A DNA stretch of 64,000 nucleotides, taken from assembly GCF_010645075.1 (NCBI RefSeq), contig NZ_JAADZV010000001.1, positions 124,001 through 188,000 on the forward strand, given 5' to 3'. The stretch comes from Flavobacterium limi. GTDB lineage: Bacteria > Bacteroidota > Bacteroidia > Flavobacteriales > Flavobacteriaceae. Made by a program: the position numbers and the translations under genes. This document shows, in pieces, positions 54,137-62,581 of this stretch (positions within the stretch are counted from its first letter, which is position 1; every line of letters begins with the position of its first letter). Below the pieces are notes generated by a model. The model was not told the origin of the DNA. It worked only from the letters and a program-made list of their open reading frames with translations, and did no database searches.

Positions 54137-54173
54137 GTACGTAAAAAAATCATTTAAATAATATCGTTTGTTG

Positions 54174-54181
54174 TACTTTTG
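54174..54181 (+). promoter_or_regulatory. -7 element of sucA
   Basis: TACTTTTG, fits TAnnTTTG, about 38 nt before the ATG. Confidence 0.5.
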
Positions 54182-54219
54182 CCATTCTATATAACAAAAA
54201 GTATATTCACTCAAATATT

Positions 54220-56997
54220 ATGGATAGGTTTTCATTTCTAAATGCAGCGCATACCGAGTTTTTTGCACAATTATACGATCAATATTTAGTAAACCCAGAC
54301 AGCGTTGAGCCAAGCTGGAGAAGTTTTTTTCAGGGCTTTGACTTTGGACAAACAACTTATAATGATGAAAATCCTGTGCAAACAATCGTTGAGTATGTAA
54401 CGACTAGCGATAACACAGATTACAGTAAAGTTTCTGAAAAATTACAAAAAGAATTTAACGTATTGAAATTGATTGATGGCTACCGTTCACGAGGTCATTT
54501 ATTCACTAAAACCAATCCGGTTCGCGACCGCAGAACATCATCTCCAACTTTGGATATTGAAAACTTCGGATTAACAACTGCTGATCTTTCAACGGTTTTT
54601 GATGCGGCTCAGGTTATTGGTGTTGCACCTTGCTCTTTGCAGGATATCATTACCCGTCTTAAAGCAATTTACTGTCAGCATATTGGGGTTGAATATATGT
54701 ACATCAGAAACCCTGGTGTTGTAAAATGGATTCAGGATAAATTGGGTGTGAACAACAATCAGCCTAATTTCTCAACAGAAGAAAAACAAACGATCCTTAA
54801 TAAATTAAATGAAGCCGTTTCTTTCGAGAACTTTTTGCATACTAAATATGTAGGTCAGAAACGATTTTCATTAGAAGGTGGAGAAACGATTATCCCTGCT
54901 TTGGATGCTTTGATCGAAAAAGCGGCTGAAAAAGGAGTGGAGCAATTCGTAATGGGTATGGCTCACCGTGGCCGTTTGAACGTTTTGGCAAACATCTTCG
55001 GAAAATCAACTCAGGATATCTTTAGCGAATTTGACGGTAAAGATTACGATCAGGAATATTTTGATGGTGACGTAAAATACCACTTAGGTCTTACTGCCGA
55101 CAAAAAAACAAGATCAGGAAAAAGCATCAATATCAATTTGGCACCAAATCCTTCGCACTTAGAAACGGTTGGAGCTGTAATTGAAGGAATCACAAGAGCA
55201 AAACAAGATAAATATTATGCTGATGACTTCTCAAAAGTATTGCCAATCGCCGTTCACGGGGATGCTGCAATCGCAGGACAGGGATTACTTTATGAAATCA
55301 TCCAGATGGCACAATTAGACGGTTACAAAACCGGAGGTACCATTCATATCGTAATCAACAATCAGGTTGGATTTACAACAAACTATTTAGACGCCCGTTC
55401 ATCAACCTATTGTACAGACGTTGCCAAAGTGACACTTTCGCCGGTATTACACGTAAATGCTGATGATGCAGAGGCTGTTGTACACGCAGTATCTTTCGCA
55501 TTAGACTACAGAATGGAGTTTGGACGTGACGTATTTATCGATTTATTAGGATACAGAAAATACGGTCATAACGAAGGTGATGAGCCTCGTTTTACACAGC
55601 CGGTTTTATATAAAATCATTGCAAAACATCAAAATCCAAGAGATATTTATGCTGAAAAGCTTTTATCAGAAAGAGTTATCGATGCTAATTATGTAAACAC
55701 AATTGAAAAAGAATACAAAGCAGACCTTGAACAAAACTTAGAAGCATCGCGTAAAAAAGCATTAACAATTATTACTCCGTTCATGCAAAATGAATGGAAA
55801 GGGTTCCAACAGGTTTCTGATGATGTAATGTTGAAAAAGGTTGATACTACTTTCGATAAAAAAGGTTTGGATTCTATTATCAATACTATTTCAACTTTAC
55901 CTTCTGATAAAAAATTCATCAACAAAATCAACAAAATTGTATCTGACAGAAAGGTTGGGTATGATAATAATACTCTTGATTGGGGAACTGCAGAAGCATT
56001 AGCTTACGGTTCGCTTTTAACAGAAGGATTTGATGTTAGAATTTCTGGTCAGGACGTTGAGCGTGGTACATTCTCTCACCGTCATGCGGTTGTAAAAGTA
56101 GAAGATTCTGAAGAAGAAGTAATCTTACTAAACAGCATCGAAAACAAAAAAGGAAACTTTGGCGTATTCAACTCTCTTTTATCAGAATACGGAGTTTTAG
56201 GATTTGATTACGGTTATGCGTTGGCAAATCCAAAAGCTTTAACAATATGGGAAGCACAATTTGGAGATTTCTCTAACGGAGCCCAGATTATGATTGACCA
56301 GTACATTTCTTGTGGTGAAGATAAATGGAACAACCAAAACGGTATTGTTTTATTATTGCCTCACGGATACGAAGGTCAGGGAGCAGAACACTCTTCTGCA
56401 AGAATGGAGCGTTACTTACAGCTTTGTGCAAGACATAATATGTATGTAGCAGACTGTACGACTCCTGCAAACTTCTTCCACTTGTTGAGAAGACAAATGA
56501 AAACAGATTTCCGTAAACCTTTGGTAGTTTTCTCTCCAAAAAGTTTATTGCGTGATCCAAGATGCGTGTCTACAGTAGATGAATTAGCAAATGGAAGCTT
56601 CCAGGAAACTATCGACGACAATACAGTAGATAAAAAGAAAGTTAAAACTTTAGTTTTCTGTACCGGTAAATTCTACTACGATATTGTTGCTGAAAGAGAA
56701 AACAACGGAAGAAATGATGTTGCAGTTGTTCGTATCGAGCAGTTATTCCCTTTCCCTGCTGAGCAAATCAAAGAAATCATTGCAAAATACCCAAAAGCAG
56801 ATGATTATGTTTGGGCACAGGAAGAGCCTAAAAATATGGGAGCTTACAGCTTTATGTTAATGAACTTTGATCTTGTAAAATGGAGACTGGCTTCATTAAA
56901 AGCATATTCTGCTCCGGCTGCAGGAAGCTACACACGTGCAAAACGCCGACATGCAGATGCAATCAGAATGGTATTCGATAAAAATTTATTCAGATAA
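54220..56997 (+). CDS. sucA: 2-oxoglutarate dehydrogenase E1 component
   Basis: Thiamine-diphosphate enzyme of the TCA cycle that decarboxylates 2-oxoglutarate and passes the succinyl group to E2. It has 925 residues, normal for SucA. Features: the N-terminal segment FLNAAHTEFFAQLYDQYL and PDSVEPSWRSFF, the active-site part GMAHRGRLNVLANIFGK and HGDAAIAGQGLLYE, the ThDP-binding NNQVGFTTNYLDARSS region, and the C-terminal transketolase-like domain (HGYEGQGAEHSSARMERYLQ). Upstream of sucB in the same direction with an 88-nt gap containing an inverted repeat. Confidence 0.97.
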   Translation: MDRFSFLNAAHTEFFAQLYDQYLVNPDSVEPSWRSFFQGFDFGQTTYNDENPVQTIVEYVTTSDNTDYSKVSEKLQKEFNVLKLIDGYRSRGHLFTKTNPVRDRRTSSPTLDIENFGLTTADLSTVFDAAQVIGVAPCSLQDIITRLKAIYCQHIGVEYMYIRNPGVVKWIQDKLGVNNNQPNFSTEEKQTILNKLNEAVSFENFLHTKYVGQKRFSLEGGETIIPALDALIEKAAEKGVEQFVMGMAHRGRLNVLANIFGKSTQDIFSEFDGKDYDQEYFDGDVKYHLGLTADKKTRSGKSININLAPNPSHLETVGAVIEGITRAKQDKYYADDFSKVLPIAVHGDAAIAGQGLLYEIIQMAQLDGYKTGGTIHIVINNQVGFTTNYLDARSSTYCTDVAKVTLSPVLHVNADDAEAVVHAVSFALDYRMEFGRDVFIDLLGYRKYGHNEGDEPRFTQPVLYKIIAKHQNPRDIYAEKLLSERVIDANYVNTIEKEYKADLEQNLEASRKKALTIITPFMQNEWKGFQQVSDDVMLKKVDTTFDKKGLDSIINTISTLPSDKKFINKINKIVSDRKVGYDNNTLDWGTAEALAYGSLLTEGFDVRISGQDVERGTFSHRHAVVKVEDSEEEVILLNSIENKKGNFGVFNSLLSEYGVLGFDYGYALANPKALTIWEAQFGDFSNGAQIMIDQYISCGEDKWNNQNGIVLLLPHGYEGQGAEHSSARMERYLQLCARHNMYVADCTTPANFFHLLRRQMKTDFRKPLVVFSPKSLLRDPRCVSTVDELANGSFQETIDDNTVDKKKVKTLVFCTGKFYYDIVAERENNGRNDVAVVRIEQLFPFPAEQIKEIIAKYPKADDYVWAQEEPKNMGAYSFMLMNFDLVKWRLASLKAYSAPAAGSYTRAKRRHADAIRMVFDKNLFR

Positions 56998-57016
56998 TTA
57001 AAAATAATTGTTTCAG

Positions 57017-57057
57017 GTTTAAAGTTTCAGGTTATTCCAAAACGTGGAACTTTAAAC
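57017..57057. repeat. inverted repeat in the sucA-sucB gap
   Basis: 12-nt arms, GTTTAAAGTTTC (57017-57028) and GGAACTTTAAAC (57046-57057), one mismatch. Same kind of words as in the nuo and suf gaps. Confidence 0.6.
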
Positions 57058-57085
57058 AAACTAAACTTAAAAAACAAAAAACAAG

Positions 57086-58330
57086 ATGATTTTAGAAATG
57101 AAAGTCCCATCACCAGGGGAATCAATAAAAGAAGTTGAAATTGCAACTTGGTTAGTAAAAGACGGAGATTATGTAGAAAAAGATCAGGCGATTGCTGAAG
57201 TTGATTCAGATAAAGCTACTCTTGAATTGCCTGCTGAAATGAGCGGTGTAATTACACTAAAAGCTGAAGAAGGTGATACAGTAGCAGTAGGTGCTGTAGT
57301 TTGTTTAATTGATACTGATGCAGCAAAACCTGCAGGTGGTGCTGCAGAAGCACCAGCCGCTGAAGCTCCAAAAGCAGAGGCTCCAAAGGCAGAAGTTAAA
57401 GCTGAAGCTCCAAAAGCTGCTCCGGTTCAGGCTCCTGCAGCTACAAGTTATGCAGCGGGAACTCCATCTCCTGCAGCAAGAAAAATTTTAGACGAGAAAA
57501 ATATTGCTCCTGCAACAGTTTCAGGAACTGGTAAAGGCGGAAGAATCACTAAAGATGATGCTGTAAATGCAGTACCTTCTATGGGAACTCCAACTGGTGG
57601 AAGCCGTGGAACTGAGCGTACAAAATTATCAATGTTACGTCGTAAGGTAGCAGAAAGACTGGTTTCAGCTAAAAATGAAACAGCTATGTTAACTACTTTC
57701 AACGAAGTAAACATGACGCCAATCAACCAAATCCGTAATGAATACAAAGATGCTTTCAAAGCTAAACATGGTGGATTAGGTTTAGGTTTTATGTCTTTCT
57801 TTACAAAAGCAGTTACAAGAGCGTTACAATTATATCCTGATGTGAACTCAATGATGGATGGTGACTACAAAATCGCTTATGATTTTGCTGATATCTCAAT
57901 CGCAGTTTCAGGGCCAAAAGGATTAATGGTTCCTGTTGTTCGTAATGCTGAATTGTTAACTTTCCGTGGAATTGAAGCTGAAATCAAAAGACTGGCTTTA
58001 AGAGCCCGTGACGGTCAAATTACAGTTGACGATATGACTGGAGGAACTTTCACAATCACTAACGGTGGTGTATTTGGTTCTATGTTGTCTACGCCAATTA
58101 TCAACCCTCCTCAGTCAGGGATCTTAGGAATGCACAACATTATCGAGCGTCCAATCGCTGTAAACGGTAAAGTTGAAATTCACCCAATGATGTACGTAGC
58201 ACTTTCTTACGACCACAGAATCATCGACGGACGTGAGTCTGTTGGTTTCTTAGTTGCGGTTAAAGAAGCTTTAGAAAATCCGGTAGAATTATTGATGAAC
58301 GGTGATGCTAAAAGAGCATTGGAGTTGTAA
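57086..58330 (+). CDS. sucB: dihydrolipoyl succinyltransferase (2-oxoglutarate dehydrogenase E2)
   Basis: 414 residues. One N-terminal lipoyl domain with the lipoylated Lys K43 in VDSDKATLE, a flexible Ala/Pro/Lys linker (repeated [10 protein letters not shown]), the E1/E3-binding domain ([19 protein letters not shown]), and the catalytic acyltransferase domain with the [11 protein letters not shown] motif near the end. It transfers the succinyl group to CoA. The E3 gene is not in the window. Ends at a terminator. Confidence 0.97.
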   Translation: MILEMKVPSPGESIKEVEIATWLVKDGDYVEKDQAIAEVDSDKATLELPAEMSGVITLKAEEGDTVAVGAVVCLIDTDAAKPAGGAAEAPAAEAPKAEAPKAEVKAEAPKAAPVQAPAATSYAAGTPSPAARKILDEKNIAPATVSGTGKGGRITKDDAVNAVPSMGTPTGGSRGTERTKLSMLRRKVAERLVSAKNETAMLTTFNEVNMTPINQIRNEYKDAFKAKHGGLGLGFMSFFTKAVTRALQLYPDVNSMMDGDYKIAYDFADISIAVSGPKGLMVPVVRNAELLTFRGIEAEIKRLALRARDGQITVDDMTGGTFTITNGGVFGSMLSTPIINPPQSGILGMHNIIERPIAVNGKVEIHPMMYVALSYDHRIIDGRESVGFLVAVKEALENPVELLMNGDAKRALEL

Positions 58331-58351
58331 TCAATAGTCCTTTTAATTATA

Positions 58352-58385
58352 AAAACCTCAAATGATGAAAATCATTTGGGGTTTT
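58352..58385 (+). terminator. terminator of sucAB
   Basis: 14-bp stem AAAACCTCAAATGA (58352-58365) with TCATTTGGGGTTTT (58372-58385), one wobble, followed by T-rich sequence. It lies over the first codons of the longest frame of the next gene, so that gene starts later, at 58418. Confidence 0.85.
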
Positions 58386-58417
58386 CTTTTTATATTCGGA
58401 AAATTAAATATCAAGGT

Positions 58418-59197
58418 ATGAAAATAAAGCTAATACTACTTACCATTCTATTGGGTCTGAATTTTGTTTGTGCAAATCCGCCAGCTAAAAAACGCATATT
58501 GGTTTATACGAAAAACGGAAAAGGGTATGTGCATAAAAATATTGCAGCCAGTGTAGAGGCTTTAAAGAAAATTGGTGAAGCAAATAATTTAATTGTTGAT
58601 GTTTCAGATAATGCTTCGGTAATGAATACTGAAAATTTGGCAAAGTACAGCTGTCTTGTTTTTTCGAATACGTGTAATGATATTTTTGATACAGAAGAAC
58701 AAAAGAAGGCATTTGCAGCTTATATCCAGCGGGGAGGATCTTTTGTAGGAATTCATAGTGCTTCTGATTCTGAACGTTCGTGGCCCTGGTATACCCAAAT
58801 GATAGGAGGGAAATTTAAAAAACATCCTGCTTTTCAGTCTTTCGAAATAAAAGTGATTGATAAAAATCATCCTGCGACTTCAAAACTTCCCGAAGTTTGG
58901 AAAAAGCAAGATGAATGTTACTATATGGATGAACTTAATCCTAATATTCAGGTAGTATTGGCTGCTGATTTGCGAACAGTGAATGACAGTGATAAAGGTG
59001 TTTATCCGGGACGTATTTTTGGGGATTACTTTCCATTGGCATGGTTTCATGAATTTGAAGGGGCAAGAGTGTTTTACACCGCTTTGGGGCATGATAGTAA
59101 AGATTATTCGGATCCTGTATATATTCAGCATCTTACTGGTGGAATTTTATGGGCTTTGGGTAAAAATCCAAAAGAAAAGCATTCAAAGAAAAATTAA
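58418..59197 (+). CDS. ThuA-like domain protein, exported
   Basis: About 259 residues. Signal peptide KIKLILLTILLGLNFVCANP. The rest is a ThuA-like (class I glutamine-amidotransferase-like) domain: RILVYTKNGKGYVHKNIAAS, FVGIHSASDSERSWPWYTQM, FPLAWFHEFEGARVFYTALG and the final TGGILWALGK. In Bacteroidota such domains often act with carbohydrate metabolism, but the substrate is unknown. The start at 58418 is chosen because the upstream part overlaps the sucB terminator and a signal peptide begins here. Confidence 0.88.
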   Translation: MKIKLILLTILLGLNFVCANPPAKKRILVYTKNGKGYVHKNIAASVEALKKIGEANNLIVDVSDNASVMNTENLAKYSCLVFSNTCNDIFDTEEQKKAFAAYIQRGGSFVGIHSASDSERSWPWYTQMIGGKFKKHPAFQSFEIKVIDKNHPATSKLPEVWKKQDECYYMDELNPNIQVVLAADLRTVNDSDKGVYPGRIFGDYFPLAWFHEFEGARVFYTALGHDSKDYSDPVYIQHLTGGILWALGKNPKEKHSKKN

Positions 59198-59245
59198 TTA
59201 ATAGTAAGCAAAAAGGATTTTTTCAGTTTAACTAACCACCCATTT

Positions 59246-60484
59246 ATGTCATCCAACAAAAAGCAAGCTGCAATAGGCTTTATCTTCATTACCATGTTAA
59301 TTGATATTACCGGATGGGGAATCATTATCCCGGTTATTCCAAAACTGATTAAGGAATTAATACACAGCGATGTAAGTGAAGCTGCAAAATATGGCGGCTG
59401 GCTGACTTTTGCGTATGCAATAACCCAATTTATGTTTGCGCCTTTAATAGGTAATTTGAGCGATAAATTCGGACGTAGACCAATAATCTTAATTTCGCTT
59501 TTTGCTTTTGCACTGGATTATATTTTATTGGCATTTGCTCCAACTATTACCTGGCTGTTTATAGGAAGAATAATTGCAGGATTAACAGGAGCCAGTATTT
59601 CGACAGCCTCTGCTTATATCGCTGATGTGAGTACACCGGAAAACAGAGCTAAAAATTTCGGAATGATTGGTGTAGCTTTCGGACTCGGATTTATCATCGG
59701 ACCTGTTCTTGGAGGTATTTTAGGGCATTACGGATCCCGAATTCCGTTTTATGCTGCGGCAGTTTTGTGTATGCTGAATTTCCTGTACGGTTATTTTGTT
59801 CTTCCAGAATCCTTATCCAAAGAAAACAGAAGACCAGTTAACTTAAAAAGAGCCAACCCAATTGGTGCTTTTTTGAATTTGAAAAAATATCCGGCACTTT
59901 ATGGTTTATTGTTTGCCTTGTTTCTGATTTATGTGGCAGCGCATGCAGTTGAAAGCAACTGGAGCTATTTTACGATGTACAAATTTAGCTGGAACGAAAA
60001 AATGGTCGGAATTTCGCTTGGTGTTGTCGGCGTTTTAGTAAGTCTCGTTCAGGGTGGTCTGATCCGATGGACCAGCCGAAAATTAGGCAATGAAAAAAGT
60101 ATTTACATAGGCATGACATTATATACGATTGCAATGTTGTTGTTTGCCTTTGCTTCAGAAAGCTGGATGATGTTTCTCTTTTTGATTCCGTATTGCCTTG
60201 CGGGAATTGCCGGGCCGGCTTTACGGGCTATAATTGCTGGTCATGTTTTGCCCACAGAACAAGGAGAAATTCAGGGAACAATTGCAAGTTTAATGAGTGC
60301 AGCAACGATTATCGGTCCGCCCATAATGTCCAGTCTATTTTATTATTTTACACACAAAGAAGCACCTTTTGAATTTGCAGGGATGCCCTTTGTACTCGGT
60401 AGTCTATTGATGATGACGAGTGGTATCGTTTCGTATTTTTCATTAAAAAAATATGCTGTTTCAAATCCAAATAATACAGAATAA
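59246..60484 (+). CDS. MFS transporter of the TCR/Tet type
   Basis: 412 residues, 12 membrane helices, major facilitator superfamily. Motif A is GNLSDKFGRRPIILIS after helix 2. Helix 4-5 carry GLTGASISTASAYIADVSTP and GVAFGLGFIIGPVLGG, as in TetA-like proton antiporters. It likely exports a drug or metabolite; no regulator is next to it. A terminator follows. Confidence 0.92.
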   Translation: MSSNKKQAAIGFIFITMLIDITGWGIIIPVIPKLIKELIHSDVSEAAKYGGWLTFAYAITQFMFAPLIGNLSDKFGRRPIILISLFAFALDYILLAFAPTITWLFIGRIIAGLTGASISTASAYIADVSTPENRAKNFGMIGVAFGLGFIIGPVLGGILGHYGSRIPFYAAAVLCMLNFLYGYFVLPESLSKENRRPVNLKRANPIGAFLNLKKYPALYGLLFALFLIYVAAHAVESNWSYFTMYKFSWNEKMVGISLGVVGVLVSLVQGGLIRWTSRKLGNEKSIYIGMTLYTIAMLLFAFASESWMMFLFLIPYCLAGIAGPALRAIIAGHVLPTEQGEIQGTIASLMSAATIIGPPIMSSLFYYFTHKEAPFEFAGMPFVLGSLLMMTSGIVSYFSLKKYAVSNPNNTE

Positions 60485-60495
60485 TTATAAATGCT

Positions 60496-60538
60496 AAAAA
60501 TCCCAAATTCCATTTTTTTTAAGGAATTTGGGATTTTT
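60496..60538. terminator. bidirectional terminator between the MFS and SprB-repeat genes
   Basis: 16-bp perfect stem AAAAATCCCAAATTCC (60496-60511) with GGAATTTGGGATTTTT (60523-60538), 11-nt loop. Confidence 0.9.
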
Positions 60539-60596
60539 TTATTTTACCAGAACTAAGTTTTGGAATTTGGAATTTCAGATTTGAAATTTAAATTTT

Positions 60597-62090
60597 TTAT
60601 TGTTTGACAATTTTGATGGTTTTAATCTTTCCTTCTGATTTCACTCTCAGAAAATAAACTCCTGTTGAAACTCCTGACAAATCAATGTCAGAATGTGTAT
60701 TGTTTGTTTTTTTAGCTAAAACAGATTTTCCGGAAAGAGAGAATATTTCGATTTCATCAATTACAGCTGAATTGTTTACTGACAATGTATTTTTTACCGG
60801 ATTTGGGTAAAATTTGAAATTAGGTAAAACAAAATCATCGTTTGATAATGAACCGTTTGATTTTGCAGTTACGGCAAGACGTTGCTTACTTTCAATATTG
60901 TTTATGGTTTGCGATGCATAATACGTTACACCATCAACTAAAGCGGTTGTCAAAGGCAAAGTAGTTTCAGCAATTTTACTTGTTTTTCCTGTTGCAGAAC
61001 TTGGATTACTGTACCATTTAATACCCTGACCATCCACAATAATATCTCCTAAGGTTTGACCCGGAGTAAATTCTACAGTTAATGTGTTTTTACCGTTTAT
61101 TGAAGGTGCTGGTGGATTTACAGTGATTTCTTTTGTCAAATAACAGCCCTTTTTATCTGATATCACTATAGAATAAATTCCAGGAATTAAATTTGAGAAT
61201 GTATTTTGTGTAAAAAACTGATTTAAGTATGGTGAAACAGCATACATATAAGAACCACTTCCACCCGTTGCATTCACTGTTATGGTTTGATTTTCTATGG
61301 CAACCGTTGCGTCTAAGACGGCTGGTACGAATATATTTACCATATATTTCACAATGCAACTGTTTTCATCTTTTACAGCTATATTATATGTTCCAGCTGC
61401 TAAATTTGTAAAAACATTGGAAGAGACAAATGTTAATCCTCCATCAAGAGAGTAAGTGTAAGGGGATCTTCCTCCAGTAGCATTAATAGAAATTGAGCCA
61501 TCTTTACTACCATTACAACTCATATTTGTCACTACACAGGTAGCTTCTAATGGCTTATAAGCTTCTACAATAACATATATAAACTCTTCACATCCTAAAG
61601 AATCCCTTGTAATTATGATATGTACTCCAGGAACTAAATCATTAAATTCATTGTTAGCAGAATATGTTCCACCATTGATTGAATAAACATACGGACCCTT
61701 GCCACCAGTAGCCTGGACTGTTATTTTTCCTTTGTTTATACAGGAAACGGCTGTAACAGTTGCTGTTGAAGCTACATAAGGATATAAAATCAAATTAAAA
61801 TAATTAGTAGTAACTTTTCCATTATTATCAATTCGGGCATAAATAGTTTTAGAACTTTCTGTGCTTTTGAAATTCGAAGGAGTAGCAATCGCATTTACAT
61901 TATCCTGAGCATTTTCAAGAGTTAAATGATAAGTGACTGTTGTTTCTGCAGGATTTAAGTTTCCAATTAAAAGTGTTTTTTGGGAAGTCAGATCAAAAGA
62001 AGTATCTCCTGCACAATGCTCGATATCGCTAACCTGAGCATAAAAGAAATGGGTAAACAAAAAAAGGAAATAAAGTAGTGTTTTTTTCAT
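60597..62090 (-). CDS. T9SS-secreted SprB-repeat surface protein
   Basis: 497 residues. The signal peptide is KKTLLYFLFLFTHFFYAQ. Three SprB-type repeats follow (GGKGPYVYSINGG, GGRSPYTYSLDGG, GGSGSYMYAVSP, each closing with a VPGVHII, AAGTYNI or IPGIYSI segment). SprB is the large gliding adhesin of flavobacteria, and this is a small relative of its repeats. The last 75 residues (FYPNPVKNTLSVNN to TIKIVKQ) are a type A sorting domain for T9SS. It probably lies on the cell surface and may help adhesion (inference). Confidence 0.92.
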   Translation of the reverse strand: MKKTLLYFLFLFTHFFYAQVSDIEHCAGDTSFDLTSQKTLLIGNLNPAETTVTYHLTLENAQDNVNAIATPSNFKSTESSKTIYARIDNNGKVTTNYFNLILYPYVASTATVTAVSCINKGKITVQATGGKGPYVYSINGGTYSANNEFNDLVPGVHIIITRDSLGCEEFIYVIVEAYKPLEATCVVTNMSCNGSKDGSISINATGGRSPYTYSLDGGLTFVSSNVFTNLAAGTYNIAVKDENSCIVKYMVNIFVPAVLDATVAIENQTITVNATGGSGSYMYAVSPYLNQFFTQNTFSNLIPGIYSIVISDKKGCYLTKEITVNPPAPSINGKNTLTVEFTPGQTLGDIIVDGQGIKWYSNPSSATGKTSKIAETTLPLTTALVDGVTYYASQTINNIESKQRLAVTAKSNGSLSNDDFVLPNFKFYPNPVKNTLSVNNSAVIDEIEIFSLSGKSVLAKKTNNTHSDIDLSGVSTGVYFLRVKSEGKIKTIKIVKQ

Positions 62091-62118
62091 ACGTATAGAT
62101 TTGTTAAAATAGGTGGGG

Positions 62119-62153
62119 CAAATATAGCTAAAAAACTTACTTTCTATTTCAAA
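62119..62153 (-). promoter_or_regulatory. promoter of the SprB-repeat gene
   Basis: Minus strand -7 TATATTTG (62126-62119) and a TTTG at 62153-62150, spacing 23 nt. It overlaps the end of the retropepsin gene. Confidence 0.5.
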
Positions 62154-62581
62154 TACAAATAATGATTATAATAATCAATAATCGCTTTTCCTTCAAGTAA
62201 AACATCTGCGCCAATGATACCATGAACAGGTTTTGCTTTGTATTGCGTTAATGCTTCGTTAACGTGCGAAAGATCAAAAATTACGATACCAAAATCATTG
62301 TTTTTCCAGGAACCGATTTGCATGGAATTGTTTTTTGAAATTTGCGTTTTCATTCCCGTTCCGCCTGCTCCGGCAGCCTTGGTTTTAGATTTTTTGGTAA
62401 CCAGTTCAAATCGCTCAATACTTTCATAACCCACACAGGAGTTTGATGCGCCGGTATCTAAAATGAAATTTCCAGAAACGCCGTTGATTTTTACCTTAAT
62501 CAGCAAATGCTGCGTTTTGATGATTTTGAATTTTATTTTTTTGTATTTCTCTTTTTTGAGGACTTCGTGAAGATTTTCCAT
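62144..62581 (-). CDS. retropepsin-like aspartic protease domain protein
   Basis: 145 residues. One copy of the retroviral-type aspartic protease motif, FILDTGASNSCVG (active-site D42), with a second conserved part IIGADVLLEGKAIIDYY near the end, as in single-domain retropepsins, which act as dimers. No signal peptide. The first 49 bases overlap the end of the CHAT gene in another frame, so the two are most likely cotranscribed. Confidence 0.85.
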   Translation of the reverse strand: MENLHEVLKKEKYKKIKFKIIKTQHLLIKVKINGVSGNFILDTGASNSCVGYESIERFELVTKKSKTKAAGAGGTGMKTQISKNNSMQIGSWKNNDFGIVIFDLSHVNEALTQYKAKPVHGIIGADVLLEGKAIIDYYNHYLYLK

